DNA of 64,000 nt from Rhopalosiphum padi (GCF_020882245.1 NC_083598.1:91579714-91643713); one strand, 5' to 3'. Positions 25,558-37,790 are shown, counted from the first letter of the stretch. Notes: generated by a model from the sequence alone, not told the origin. A program made the numbers and translations.

Positions 25558-26240
25558 TTATGCGTTGTCGGTGGGTAGCTTGATCAACTTTACAACTGGG
25601 CGCTTCAGGGTTCCTTCTGATGTCTTGACAGTGGCGACTCTGACCACTTGGTCAGCACCGGGGTGGACTTGAATAACTCGACCAAGTTGCCATGCCAGCA
25701 GGTTCGCAATGGTGAATTTACAACAACAACATCGCCAACACAAAGACTGGGATTTTGATGATACCACTTCTGTCGACTTTGTAATGTATGGAGATACTCC
25801 CGACTCCATCTTTTCCAGAAAGACTGAAGTGCCTGTCTCATTAGCTGCCAACGTCTTAGGCGATTTTGCGGAATATCACTGATATCATGTTCGGGAATCG
25901 CCATTATCGGTTGCTCGATCAAAAAATGACCCGGGGTTAACACCGATATATCATTCGGGTCGGTCGATGAATGGTCGGGAATTTAGTACACCTTCAATCC
26001 GGATGATTAACGTCATCAATTCCTCTAGAGTATATACTTGGGTACCTGTTACCTTCTTCAAGTGTAACTTGGTGCTTTTAATCGCAGCCTCCCAAATACC
26101 GCCAAAGTGCGGAGCTGCAGGCGGGTTAAATTTCCATTGACAAGGAACGCGTGCGTGAAGTGATTCCTGTGTTGCTGCATCTTGGAATAATGCCCTGAGT
26201 TGTCTTGCTGCTCCAACGTAATTGGCTCCACAATCGGAAT
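25558..26240 (-). pseudogene. BEL/Pao integrase end and C-terminal domain (DUF5641-like)
   Basis: Pieces in two frames: L-T-P-G-H-F-L-I followed by R-W-Q-L-M-R-Q and F-W-K-R-W-S-R-E-Y-L in 25605-25943, then V-G-D-V-V-V-V. These are hallmarks of the domain behind the integrase core in Pao elements. The final part shifts into the frame 25558-25851 (R-V-A-T-V-K-T-S-E-G-T-L-K-R-P). Several stops lie between. Confidence 0.75.
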
Positions 26241-26244
26241 ATAT

Positions 26245-27250
26245 TTATACGGGAATCCCTCGTCGGGCTACAAACCGACCGAGTGATGCTAGGAATGCCT
26301 CCGTTGACAAATCTGTTACGACCTCCAGGTGAACAGCCTTGGTGGATAGACAAACAAACAACGCGAGATATGCCTTGTGCGTCTTCGCATTATGGCGTCG
26401 GCTCTCCTTAATAGTAAACGGACCTCCGTAATCCATCCCGACGTTGGTAAATGGTCGGTACTGTTGGACCCTCGTTGATGGTAAATCTGCCATCATTGTT
26501 TTGGGAGCAGTCGCTCTGTATCTGGTGCACACGACAAATTTAAATGTAATTTGTCGAATAGCAGCACGTATAGAAACAATCCAAAAACGACGTTGAAATA
26601 ATGAAGCTACTAAACGCGTTCCACCATGCAATGTATTATGATGGTAGTGATGGATAATGAGATGAGCCAAGTTAGACGATTTCGGCAGCGAAATAGGGTG
26701 TTTGGCATCCGTGCCCAAACCTGAATGCCGTAGACGACCGCTTACCCTAATAATACCATGAGAATCCACGAAGGGCGCAAGTAAGGCAAGAGAAGTCGGG
26801 ATGACGACAGGATTGACAGTTGCTCGTTGAATGAATAACTCGGGGTAGTATGATCTTTGAGTATATTCTACTACTTTGATCAATACTCGCTCATACTCTT
26901 GCCGAGTGATCGCTCCACTCATGAACGGGCGTTTTCGAGCCATATCGGCAACCCTTAGACAGTATGCTAATGTTCGTTGCATTTTACTCAGTACATAAAA
27001 CCGCCGTATGAAACTGTCATCTATCTGTTGGACTAAAAACGCACCTTTTGATGGGCGTTTATACTCAGGAAGCTCTTCAGGAACTGTAGTTGAAGATACG
27101 CTAACCGGCCACTGACATTCTGGGTAGCGAATGAACTTGGGTCCATATAAAAATAATGTGCATGCGACTAATGCGTCGGGTAGTAATCCTCGAGACGCCG
27201 GATCAGCGGATTTTCCGAAGTACTGACGTGTGCCCATTCGCACTGAGGCA
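26245..27250 (-). pseudogene. BEL/Pao integrase
   Basis: Contains the zinc-binding segment H-H-Y-H-H-N-T-L-H-G-G and, about 30 residues on, F-V-V-C-T-R-Y-R-A, where a phenylalanine seems to replace the first cysteine of the C-x2-C pair. The catalytic core shows G-M-D-Y-G-G-P-F and T-K-A-V-H-L-E-V-V-T-D. The frame breaks at 26245, after R-R-G-I-P-V; similarity continues in another frame (C-G-A-N-Y-V-G-A-A). Dead copy. Confidence 0.82.
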
Positions 27251-27602
27251 CAAGGCTTCGTATTTTCATTACGCGATTCGTTACGAATATTTTGAACAAT
27301 CTCTGTTCGGCTGTGAGCCAGGATAGGACAATGGTTGAATCTGTCCATGCCCGGACTCGTGTAATCTTGACTTTATCCTCCAAGGTTTTCAAACGTAGGG
27401 ACATGAGGCGAGACAAAAAGAGAGCGGCGCAGAGCTCTAGTCGAGGGATGGTTAAAGAAATATCCGTTGATGACGACTTTAGCGGTGCCACCTTTGTTTT
27501 ACACGCTAAAAAATGCACTTGGATGTCACCGTCTTGTCTTACCACTCCTAAATATACCGATGCTGCGTATCCTAGTTGTGATGCATCAGCAAATCCTAAC
27601 AA
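27168..27602 (-). pseudogene. BEL/Pao RNase H-like region
   Basis: Begins G-F-A-D-A-S-Q-L-G-Y-A-A, the usual RNase H start in Pao elements, and continues with S-L-T-I-P-R-L-E-L-C-A-A and W-T-D-S-T-I-V-L-S-W-L. A frameshift near 27200-27240 leads into the integrase frame (S-A-D-P-A-S-R-G). Not functional on its own. Confidence 0.82.
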
Positions 27603-27929
27603 TTGTATCTCTTGAGCATTGGTTACTGCAATGTCGTGGTAATGACAAGCATGCTAAGCTAGGAAGTTTATCAATAAAACATTGCCACATCAATACGAGC
27701 TCTGAAGGAAGTGGTGTGTCCCAATCTAACTTGTCCATCCATAACCTCTGCATTAGGCCCTTGGCCCAAAATATCATCGGCCCTAACGCACCGATTGGAT
27801 CATAGAAACGAGCGACGACGGATAATACTGACCGTTTAGTAGGAGTAACTGGTTCAATCGTCGAATGGTATTCAAAGTTGTCTTGCATCGGGTCCCAATG
27901 TACTCCTAAAACTTTGACGGCCTGTTCCT
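27586..27929 (-). pseudogene. BEL/Pao reverse transcriptase C-terminal region
   Basis: Frame with K-V-L-G-V-H-W-D-P and then R-S-V-L-S-V-V-A-R-F-Y-D-P-I-G, the signature region behind the reverse transcriptase core in Pao-type polyproteins, followed by W-D-T-P-L-P. The open frame continues into the LTR at its start, so it has no genuine N-terminus. It is interrupted near 27650 by a frameshift into the RNase H region. Confidence 0.8.
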
Positions 27930-28761
27930 TGTTAGTCCTAACGGTAATACAAGTAATAATATATGATATAATATTAGACGCCAATGTCTCAAATTCGAAA
28001 TTATAATATATTATATATAACAGGAAATTAAAATAAACAAAACACACACGACGATGATAACATCAATAATAACAATATAATGGGTGATGATACGTCGACC
28101 TGGTTATCAGCTACTGACGACTTGTTCCACAGCGGCCTGACAGCTGTTATACCGGATGATCAATCGTACTCCAAAACCACGCGACAGTATATTATGATCT
28201 TAAATCAAGCACACGAGATGCTGACTATATTAACGCGGATTACATTAACACGTGACAAGATAATCGGACGCGTACGGCCGTGTATATAAAAAAATACAAC
28301 GGACACGCACAAACAACGGCCGTGTATATAAAGAATACAGCGGACGCGCACAAACAACGGCTGTGTATATAACGATACAACAGACGCGTACACGACGGCA
28401 ACGGCCGTGAATATCAAAATACAAAGGACGTGCACAAACAACTACCGGGTATAACAAATCCAACGGACGCGCACACAACAACGACCGGGACCGGGTATAA
28501 CAAAATATACAACGGACGCGTATAAAAGACGACGGACCTGAATTAAAAATATACAACGAACGCGTACAAAACAACGACCGGGTAATTAAAATAATATACA
28601 ACAAACCCGTACAAAAGACGACGGCCGTGAATTAACTAACGGTACGAACGCGAATGATAATAATAATAAAACCGTCTAGGGAAGCTAACTGGCGGCACAC
28701 TGATAACACCAGTGCAGATGCAGACGAACCGGCTTGGTGACCATACTGTCTGGCATGAACA
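27930..28761 (-). repeat. second LTR copy of the BEL/Pao element
   Basis: An 832-base copy of the same LTR, over 90 percent alike by eye outside the tandem array, with about nine of the 40-base units. The length difference of 111 bases fits the extra units. It abuts reverse transcriptase coding sequence at 27929 instead of a primer-binding site. A run of twelve C follows it at 28762. Confidence 0.85.
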
Positions 28762-30282
28762 CCCCCCCCCCCCAATTGCGCCACTGAATACTGAGCTGGA
28801 TGGACGATTCACAAATTTAGCATTGATGATAACATGAACTACTATACAATTAACACATAAAAAACTCGTCGTAAAGACGGACATCGAAAAAACGTCGGCC
28901 GTGTGGCGTCTATGAGCGGCAAAAATAAAGTGAACAAACATTATTAACGAACAAACTAAATTAAATCAACGACTACATTACCTACATAACAACACTGTTG
29001 TGTGCCACCGTTGCACTACGAAAATCACTAAAACCAAATAAACGGTGACACTGACGACATGATTTGCATATCTTACTCATAACATTAAACTCGAATTACT
29101 TACAAATTAATTAGTATATTACTACATCTAAAATTCTTAATCTGCAATATCCATTACGGCATTATATTATATACTTATACGAAATGCAACATCTAAATTA
29201 TGTATATTAAATATTCATAAATGATGTATATAATGTATTCTGTGACACTGTGACACTGTGTAAATCTGAATTTAATACCTAAACCTTATTTTCTGATAGT
29301 TTTGTATACATGAAAATCTATGAATGTAATTAAAATAATTTTAATAGTTATCTAAATAAATTAAAATAACTACAATTTGTTTGAATATATTGCCTAATGT
29401 TTAAGACAATCTTTTGAAAAACACAATTTACCATTTGGAAATCAATATTTCTCATAAAAACATTATTTTATATTTACAATAATCATAAACTGTGGTATAA
29501 GAACTATTTGGATTTCGTCAATTTAATCAGTGCTTAACAGATTAAAGAGTTTTTTTTATCGTAAGTTGTTTATTATATGTGTTACGCACACACATTATAT
29601 ATATATATATGCGTTTGCATTTTGCAATATAATCAATAACAATCAAAATATATTAATAACACTTTAGTTTCAAATGTTTAGTACCTATATATTTAATTTT
29701 ATAAAATAATTTAAGTACCATAATAGCAAATATCATTATGATGTTTTTGGCATTTTTAGAGTCAAATATTAACAAAATTATATTGTTTATTATAAGACTA
29801 TTATTTTTGGTGTATTTTAATCTTTATTATTTACAGTTTTACAAAGTACCTAGTTAATTAAATAATTAAATATACGTATATGTATAATAAATAATAATAT
29901 GATATAGTAAAGCCAGTAACATCTTCTATTCTCTAGAGCCGCACAAGATTTGTCATTACTCGTTATGGTCCAGCTAGTGTAATACATATTTATGGCAATA
30001 ATACAGTAAATATTTCTGTTAGCCAAATATTATAGTATTCTACAATACAAGGGCGTCCGTAGAAATTTTTTCAAGGGGAGAGTATATAATATAAGTAATT
30101 AACACACACACACACACACACATATATATATTAATATTTAGGTATATATGCTTTTAAAAATATCTCTTATATGAACATTGTCTAAAAAAGGAATAAACCC
30201 AAGAAAACTATTTTAGAAGCTACTTATATTAATGATATTAATGCATTAATAAAACAATATTAATTAATATTATTATATATAC
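28762..30282. other. stretch between the BEL/Pao element and a hAT-like MITE
   Basis: Starts with C12 and GCGCCACTG, possibly the end of an older CAGTGGCG-type repeat. Then AT-rich; (CA)n at about 30102-30121 followed by (TA)n. No gene; the minus frame 28636-28941 runs out of the LTR and is not coding. Confidence 0.5.
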
Positions 30283-30734
30283 CAGTAGTTCCCAAACTGT
30301 GAGGAGCGCTTCCCCTGGGAGACGTAAGTATGTAGCAGGGGAAGCACGAGGTAAATATTGATATTTTTAGATCCATGATTTTCGGAAGTTGCGATATTAA
30401 AATCTAAGTATCTGTCCTAACTTAATGTTGAAAATAAAATTCGAGAGGCAGTAACAACGTTGATGCCTAATTTTGAAGCATTTAAACAGGTAACAAGCTC
30501 ATAATTGTTCACATTACATTTTTCATTATATTATTATATAATTAACAGTCATAGTTTTTTAAAAAATAATTTTTGTTATACTAAATAATATATATAGCTG
30601 GTTTTTTGTCATAAAATTAAAAATATTTGAATAATTAAATAATACGAAATCGTAATTTATTTATTCGCGGGAGGTGCGATTATTCCTTTTTTATTTTTAG
30701 GGATGCGTGAACGAAAAAAGATTGGGTACCGCTA
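30283..30734. mobile_element. hAT-like MITE
   Basis: Ends CAGTAGTTCCCAAACTG and, as complement of the right side, TAGCGGTACCCAATCTTT. Flanking 8-mers ATATATAC and TTATATAC match in seven of eight. About 452 bases, no coding frame. Confidence 0.6.
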
Positions 30735-30932
30735 TTATATACTATACAATTATAATGTTTTCAACAATATTTTTTCTGTTAATATAATATGATATATTTT
30801 TAACTTGTAGAAAGACTGTATTTAAAAAGTGTTTTAAAATTGTATAAAAGTAATTGTACATTGTAAAGTCCAATATATAGATTCCACATCCCAAATAAGA
30901 CCTTATAGGTCAGGATATAATAGATTTAAATA

Positions 30933-31129
30933 CTAGGTAATTAATTTATGTATTTTTAATACATGGCCCTTAAGTGATTCTTTATAAGCAAATTTTCTCT
31001 CACAAAAACTACAATCGAATTTTGGTATTACTCCGCATTCATATTTTAAATGTCTTGCAACGTATTGTTTCCTTTTATAAGTCCTGCCACACAGTTTTGG
31101 ACATTCGAATCTTTTGCCAAGTAACCAAT
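30933..31129 (-). CDS. lola: lola-like alternative 3' terminal zinc-finger exon 13
   Basis: 64 codons, acceptor GTATTTTCAG at 31131-31130, stop TAG. Finger 1 is C9, C13, H26, C31 (loop GRTYKRKQYVAR); finger 2 is C39, C42, H55, H60, contact residues Y, E, S, G. No ATG before the fingers. Tryptophan at codon 1 may be a relic of the W-containing leader of class B exons, although its first-finger loop is class A. A short + strand reading frame over the same bases is a shadow. Confidence 0.82.
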
Positions 31130-33228
31130 CTGAAAATACAATTTAAAGGCAGATATTTAATATAAATATACAAATTTAATATAATAAGTTTAAAAAGAAG
31201 ATTCGGCTCAATACATGTCTAACATTTATAGTTAAGTTTCGTGTTATTAAACAATTACAATTATTACTAATAAGCTATAGTAACCCTTGGTAAATAAACT
31301 AAATATTTACATATAAATAAAAACAATAAAATAAGACATGAGCGTTAAAATAATTATTTTAAAAAGTAAATAGTTATAATTTATACATTATGCATATTAA
31401 ATACCATCATTAACTAGCAAATTCTAGGCGAATTCGAATTCATATAAATAGCTAGTTTTATTCACGATTAGAATATGCAATATAAATTAGCTGTTATATT
31501 TATAAAAAATAATTACCAACTATTTAGTGGATCATAATAAATTAATAGTCGATATCCAATGATTAAATGAGACAACATGATGTATACATAAATAATACAT
31601 ATTAATAATTTATTATTTTATAAATAGTTCGATTTAAAATTATTAATACCTTTATAAACTGAGTAGCTAACTACTTAAAAAGTAATAAAATAGATTTCAA
31701 AGTATGATTTTAATGATAAAATCGTAATCTCGTAGTCCCATGACAACTCAATTCATATTGGATACATATTCAATTTTAAAAACATTAATATATTTTCACA
31801 AGTATGTCGTGATTTGCGGCTCTACGACATAATGTCATAATATTAGTTACGTAATTATTTATTTCCATAATTTTTAGGACAATGACAATGATGTTCAATT
31901 TTTCCTAAAACAAAAAAAGATTTAAAAAAATTAGTTAATAAATATGCATTGAATAAATTGAAACAACATAAGTGTATGTTAAATTAACGCTTTTACTGAA
32001 AACTGTTGAAAAACAATGCAATTATTTTAAAACGATGTTATGCAAATGCAATACTGTCAATAGTAATATATAGTATCAATACATATTACATATAAGCTAT
32101 AACTAAAGTATAGTTCAAAGTTTTAGAGATTTAAAATTAGATAGGTACACCTACAATATCAAACAGTCTGACAATAATTTATAGTGCACTATTTTATTTA
32201 TTATTATTATTATTAAAATCACTAAAATGAATTATATTAACCTAAAACCGTATTATATACAATTTTAAATTAATAAGAGATACTATTCAGTATTCACTAA
32301 CAATTAACACTGTGGTATAAATGTATAGTCATTAATCACAATACAAATTAATTTTGAATGGATGTCTTATTAATAATAATTTTCTTATTTTAACTGCAAT
32401 TTAATGTGTAAATCAATAAGTAGAGCTTAAAAATAAAAATAAAAATATGAATTATTTTAATTTTAATCAGAATATTTATTTTAGTGACAATTAAAAATAG
32501 GGGCTTATCTGATAAAGCGAATCTTTGGTTTTGGTTGTCATCTCATCTTGCTAGTTGCTTTGAACACACCTAGGTGAAATATGGCATTATATGACATAAA
32601 TATTAGAACATTATACTCCGGGTGGGACTCAATTCATCCAAAATTATTTACTAAAATTACATACTTAAACTTCAGAGCAACTTTTTGTTTTTTATTTATT
32701 TTTTTTCTTGAACATCAATGAACATTTTTAAAAATAATCAAATATTTAAAGTACCAGTCATATAACATTTCAAATCAGTTATATTGAGTGACTGGGTTTA
32801 TTTTTTTTTAAATTATCTATTATCCAAAAGTGTAAGAAAGTAAGGATACAGGTGATCCTATACCCTTTTGTTAAGTTCCAATCCAAAATTATATAGGTAC
32901 CTATTATTATTCCTATATAGTATATTGTATTAATTAAATTTACATATCAGCTATAATATTATAGACTTATACTAAAATTAAAAACTCACCACTTATAAAA
33001 AAAAAGAACCAAATTTTGTTTTGAATTAATATAATTTTTTCATTGACTTTTTAATTCTAAAACAGCCATTATATGAAATAAACAAGTTGTAAATAATTTA
33101 AAAATAATTCTATCATTTAAATTTTAAATATGAAATAAATAAATGATATACTAATATATACTATAATATTATATGTATAATTAAAAATATAATATAATAA
33201 AATCATAATGTATACGATAAGATATTAT
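31130..33228. other. left part of the space between exons 13 and 14
   Basis: AT-rich; apart from the possible dead exon at 31855-31904, nothing recognised. Confidence 0.5.
31855..31904 (-). pseudogene. probable dead lola-like terminal exon (remnant of finger 1)
   Basis: A good acceptor (TTTTGTTTTAG at 31906-31905) is followed in the array's phase by K-I-E-H-H-C-H-C-P-K-N-Y-G-N-K and then TAA. The C-P-K-N-x-G core matches the start of finger 1 in its neighbours (C-P-K-N-C-G in exon 6), with tyrosine where the second zinc cysteine should be, which is one G-to-A change. No second finger can be read further on in any frame with confidence. It sits in a 4-kb space between exons 13 and 14, where another exon would fit. 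The match is short, so chance is possible. Confidence 0.35.
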
Positions 33229-33492
33229 CAGTGGCGGATTAACCTTCACGGCGCTCTGAAGCACGCTCAGTTTTTACAGCCCTCTCTTTTTCTAATATTA
33301 TCCAAGGGTAATCGGTAATCGGGTATAGCCGCTCCGGAGTGAAAAATAGTATTGGTTCAATATTTTTTTTTTGTTTTTGTTTTTGTTTATTATTTTGAGA
33401 ATAAAAACAAAATAAAATAACAAATTTGCCGCCCACTACAAGTTGTAACCCTAGGCTCGAGCCTCACGATCCTAGTAGTTAATCCACCACTG
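33229..33492. mobile_element. hAT-like MITE with perfect 8-bp duplication
   Basis: Ends CAGTGGCGGATTAACC and TTAATCCACCACTG, near-perfect inverted repeats. The flanks GATATTAT (33221-33228 and 33493-33500) are identical. The frame 33239-33436 inside it is a by-product of an A/T-rich run and not a gene. Confidence 0.82.
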
Positions 33493-34118
33493 GATATTAT
33501 ATTTAAAGATGTATTCAAATTGTATAATTAGATAACATTTTCAATACGTAACAAAAATAATAAAAATAGGTACAAGTATTACAAATTTACATGCAATTAT
33601 ACCAATATTAATTAATATATATAGTTAATAAGTTGATAAATGAACAATTAAACTTAATTAATAACAATTTTAAAACATATAAATAATAAAATTAAGAATG
33701 AGTCAACCTTCAGTTTTTATTTCAACTGTTTGAAATTGAATTCAAACACGAATACATTTTTACTCGAAATATTTGAAACTTTTAACTTAAAATTTAATTT
33801 ATTCATATCTTTTAATTTTAAACAAAAATATACCCTGTTTTAAATCACAATTCTATTTACCTACATACAAGTCCTCTTATGTACACAATATAACCATACT
33901 CTGTATCGTATGCTACAAGCAGACAAGCTGTAAATAATATTTAATTCTTGGGTCACTCTACTATACTTTTATCTAATTAGTAATTTATTTGTTAACTATA
34001 TATGTATATTTTTGAGTTATTGTTGCTTTTTAATTATTTTGTATTATGAACATTTTTGTGTAGTAATCTATCATAGGTACTTACTACTTAGATACTCACA
34101 CACCTAATTACCCTAGGT

Positions 34119-34287
34119 CAGTGTTTCTCAATCTTTTTAGGACTGTAATTCAAATTTTTGTCTAAAAATCTATCACGACTCACACGGTTTCACTTTTACA
34201 AGATAAATAAGTAGTTCTAAAAATATATAATACATAAAATACTCTATAATTAAAAAAAATTCACTACCCACAGTTTGAGAAACGCTA
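34119..34287. mobile_element. hAT-like MITE, old copy
   Basis: Starts CAGTGTTTCTCAATCTTTTT and ends CAGTTTGAGAAACGCTA; the ends pair as an inverted repeat. The flanking 8-mers match poorly, so it is older than its relative at 34937. Confidence 0.6.
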
Positions 34288-34936
34288 CCTTTGCTAATTG
34301 TTATTAAAAAAAAAAATTACCGTTTGGCGTTTAAAAAAATAATGATATCTATTAATCATATTATACTTATAATAGTATCGATATCGAACTTATCAGTTCG
34401 AAGTATCTAATCGATTACTAGTATAAATATTCAACAAACTTTGAACTGTTAGAATTTCTCAAAGTTCAGGATATTCGATAAATTTGGGAACCCATTTCTA
34501 ATTATAATTATAAACTTATTATGGTAGGTAATTACATACTGTGGTCTGTGGTTTGTTATAAATATAAATACACAAAATATAAAATAACGAATATTATTTT
34601 ACAGTAGAATTAAATTAGATTAAATAAAATAATATAAAAATATATAGACTTTTATTAATCCAATTATAATTTATAACCGTAAATATAATATCTAACTATA
34701 AAGTACCTATACACAGATTAAAAGCAAAATTAAATATTTAATTAAATAGATAATTTCAAGTCTTTTAACAAAATTTGATTTAATTTAAAAAATGTATTTA
34801 AAAAGAAAAAACATATAACATTTTAATTGATCAATATAATTAAGAATATATAATTTTATAACTAGAGAGCACCGTATGTTTGTTAGACTATAGCTAAAAG
34901 TAATTAGTTGAGGTCACAAATCACAATATTATATAT

Positions 34937-35149
34937 CAGCGTTTCTCAACCTTTTTAGTCTCGCAGCCCCCAAAGAAAGTATAAAATATGCTCAATCACT
35001 TCGCGATCCTCCTCCCTATCTATATTAAATATAAATTTGTATTATATCATTGGGAAAGCCAAATTCATTTTGTAAATCGGTGTTTTATTATTTTTGACCA
35101 CCGCGACCCCCAGCCAAGGCAATAACGGCCCTTAGGTTGAGAAACGCTA
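34937..35149. mobile_element. hAT-like MITE with perfect 8-bp duplication
   Basis: Ends CAGCGTTTCTCAACCTTTTT and AGGTTGAGAAACGCTA. Flanks TTATATAT on both sides (34929-34936, 35150-35157). Same family as 34119-34287. It lies about 65 bases beyond the stop codon of exon 14, possibly within its 3' UTR. Confidence 0.75.
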
Positions 35150-35215
35150 TTATATATGATACATTTCAAGAATCTGGCGGTCAATGATGAGATAAATCAT
35201 ACATATTAATTTATA

Positions 35216-35454
35216 TCACTCGATAATGCTATGCATTGACAAAAGATGACATTTCAGATGGACTTTTTGTTTAAATTGCTTTAAACATACAGAACATCTG
35301 AACTGTCTGGGTACACCACATTCATAGAACAAATGCCGTTTCAAGTGAGACTTCCTGGCAACACCCACGTAACGTCGGCCACACATGTTTGGACAAATAG
35401 CCGGGTCTTGTTTGCAGGATTCTTCTAGTTTGAATAACTTCCAACACATCACGT
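35216..35454 (-). CDS. lola: lola-like alternative 3' terminal zinc-finger exon 14 (class B)
   Basis: 78 codons, acceptor TTATGTTAG at 35456-35455, TAA stop. The leader has W4 and D-P-A at 16-18 just before finger 1 (C20, C24, H40, C45, 15-residue loop GRRYVGVARKSHLKR). Finger 2 is C53, C56, H69, H74, contact residues Q, V, H, C. This is the leftmost member of the dense class B block. The exon lies just beyond a hAT-like MITE (34937-35149), which falls in its downstream flank. Confidence 0.85.
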
Positions 35455-35721
35455 CTAACATAATACATTTTAATCGTTAGTTTTATTTAGCAGAATTAAT
35501 TTATAAGATCAAATGTTAGATGTTGATATCACAGACCCACGCAGTGATCACCGTTGGTAGAAAAGCAGTGTTAATATTATAATATTGCAAGTATATAGTA
35601 GGTATATAAATTCAATTTTTTTTAAATTTGATTATTATTCTAAGTTATATTTGTAATAAAATTTTATTTTTAGATTTATGATTGCAAACTATAAGCTAAC
35701 CCAAAATAAGATATATTATAT

Positions 35722-36109
35722 TAGGGATAGGCGATAGGACGATACCACTTTTTACCGATATCTGATACTTCGATACATCGATATGTATCGCCGATAAAAA
35801 ACCGATACCCGATAAAGGTACTTGAAAACCAAAATGTTCAGTATAAGCCATGAACCGATATTAAAAAATAACCGATATACCAGCTAAAACCGATATCTTA
35901 TACCACAAATTTTACATTTTAGCACTCATAACAAACAAATAAAGAAAAAATTTGAAACCATTAGCCTTAACAATAAATCTAAATATTTATGATGATAATA
36001 ATATAATATATTATGCTGATTAATTTATTTTATATTTTTTTTTATATCGGTTTACAAAAAACCGATACCACCAATATCGAGTATCGGTTCTAGTACCGGC
36101 CCATTCCTA
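35722..36109. mobile_element. DNA transposon remnant rich in CGATA motifs
   Basis: Left end TTAGGGATAGGC and complement of the right end TTAGGAATGGGC form an inverted repeat. The body is full of short CCGATA/TATCGG motifs on both strands (more than ten), giving strong fold-back potential. No coding capacity. Confidence 0.55.
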
Positions 36110-36879
36110 ATATATATTGCATGATATAAAATACCTAGTATCTATACATAGGAATATGCATAGTATATTCTAATATTTGAATTATTATATAATTAGTAAT
36201 TATACCGATATATTACTATATTCGTTTAACTATTTAAAATAATCAAATGTATACCGTTCATTTGTATTATAATATATATTATATTATATTATATATATTA
36301 TTAAGTTTAATGAGAATAGGTATAAAATATTTTTTAAATAATAATTACATTTTATTGTAACTAAAATTAGTATACTTTAATTAATTTAATAACAAACACT
36401 TATGAAATACAATTATGTTTGAAGATTTTTTTTATTAGCTTTCAACAAAAGTTATAGCATAATAACTCAACAATTAAAAATGTTTAGATACAGATAATTA
36501 AGTATAAAATAATATATCTATAATTATAACAAACAATAATAAATCATAATTATTATAATGTGCATTGTGCATTATTAATAAAATTAAAATTGACAACCAA
36601 TTTATCATAATAGGCGAACAAGAACAATAAAAATGGATTTTAATTACTACATTATATTTATAATTAAAAGTAACATTGCATTTTAAGGAGGAAAGGGGAG
36701 GGTCAATATTAAAGAAATGAGATCAGAAAGATATTTCGATAACGATGTTTCATTTTAAGAATTATAAGATATTTTAAAATTATTGAGTAGGAATCAACAA
36801 TGGCACACGATTACTTTAGGAAAGGTGAAGAGTTGAATTGAGATTTCGCGTGTTTTTATATTAGGATTGTAATTTTTTG

Positions 36880-37235
36880 AATGATTAATTTTTCAGCGCA
36901 TAAGAAAGTTGATGTGTGGTTACTTCCACATATGACACATTGTGCAAATATTTTTTCTCTTTGTTTCAGTTATCTGAATGGTGATCTTCTTCCAACTTGA
37001 TGACTGATGTACCACCGGTGACCGGTGAGTATGATTACATCAGGTTTTTTAGCCGTAATCCTGACAGGTGTGACAGTTTGGTAGATCATTTTTGGTTTTA
37101 TGTGGTATTTTCAGTAGGTAATGACGATAAATGATAGGGTGAATATTTCTTTATTGTTGTTATTTGGATTGAGATCTATGATAAAAAGATAGCGGATCCC
37201 AGTTATTTTTCAATATTTTTAACGTGTGGTGGTAA
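36880..37235 (-). mobile_element. LINE ORF1 (gag-like zinc-knuckle) remnant
   Basis: On the minus strand, with frame breaks, one reads D-L-N-P-N-N-N-N-K-E-I, then K-I-P-H-K-T-K, then P-N-C-H-T-C-Q-D-Y-G and C-N-H, then A-Q-C-V-I-C-G-S-N-H. This is the order seen in jockey-type ORF1 proteins (C-x-x-C-Q-x-Y-G-H knuckle, then C-x-L-C-G-G-N-H). Heavily decayed. The piece is less AT-rich than its surroundings. Confidence 0.6.
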
Positions 37236-37429
37236 GAGATGTGTGCTGAAGCTGTGTAGGTTTCTACAACGATGTTAGAAGGAAAGTGTGGTAATTAGCG
37301 TCTGTCCTATGCATATGATCGAAGAGCATCCGCAAGGACAAATTATCAAAAATTAAGATATCAATTTAAAAAAGAATCATTATTAGTACTCGTCATGCAT
37401 ATAGGTTAGCTAGTTATATAACTATAGTA

Positions 37430-37790
37430 TATAGATATAAGCGGGGCTAGCAGTTTTTAATTTTATTGCTTAGAATGAGTAGATAGCTCAAAATCAACCA
37501 ATATAACATCGATTCGAGTACTTCAGCGTTCTGCATTTATCCTCATCAAGAGCTAATAACGCAGCGAATCGATTCATTGAGCAGAATAATAACTCGTGTA
37601 TGTTGAGTCACCATGAATATGGAGATTCAGTGACAAGGAGAAATCACATCAGATGGGCCTAAATAAAGTTCTCTCGTAGCGAGACTTTATTGTTCAAATA
37701 ACAGTTAACGTGCTTAGATGCTGAATGATATACCTAATTACATACGTAATAACATGAATATCGTAATCGAAAAATCTTGACAACGGAGCG
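37430..37790. other. possible solo LTR
   Basis: A GC-richer segment with a TATA-like start (37416-37440, TATATAACTATAGTATATAG) and AATAAA at 37662 inside a hairpin (AATAAAG...CTTTATT, 37662-37691), as in the R region of some LTRs. Ends and target duplication could not be found, so this is a guess. Confidence 0.25.

Larger units (their letters stand above)
24616..28761 (-). mobile_element. truncated BEL/Pao LTR retrotransposon
   Basis: Two direct repeats (LTRs) frame an inner part whose coding runs on the minus strand. Read that way the order is LTR, end of reverse transcriptase, RNase H region, integrase, C-terminal domain, polypurine tract, LTR. The part from primer-binding site through gag, protease and most of reverse transcriptase is missing: the right LTR (ends 27930) joins coding sequence directly. 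Frameshifts and stops break the rest. No target duplication is evident (left flank ATTTA, right flank a C-run). Low AT content compared with the host sequence. Confidence 0.85.

Noticed and set aside
27292..27805. Plus-strand frames in the BEL/Pao element
   Set aside because: Antisense shadows of RNase H and reverse transcriptase coding.
33239..33436. Minus-strand frame with a lysine-rich stretch
   Set aside because: Lies wholly inside a MITE and is driven by a T-rich run.
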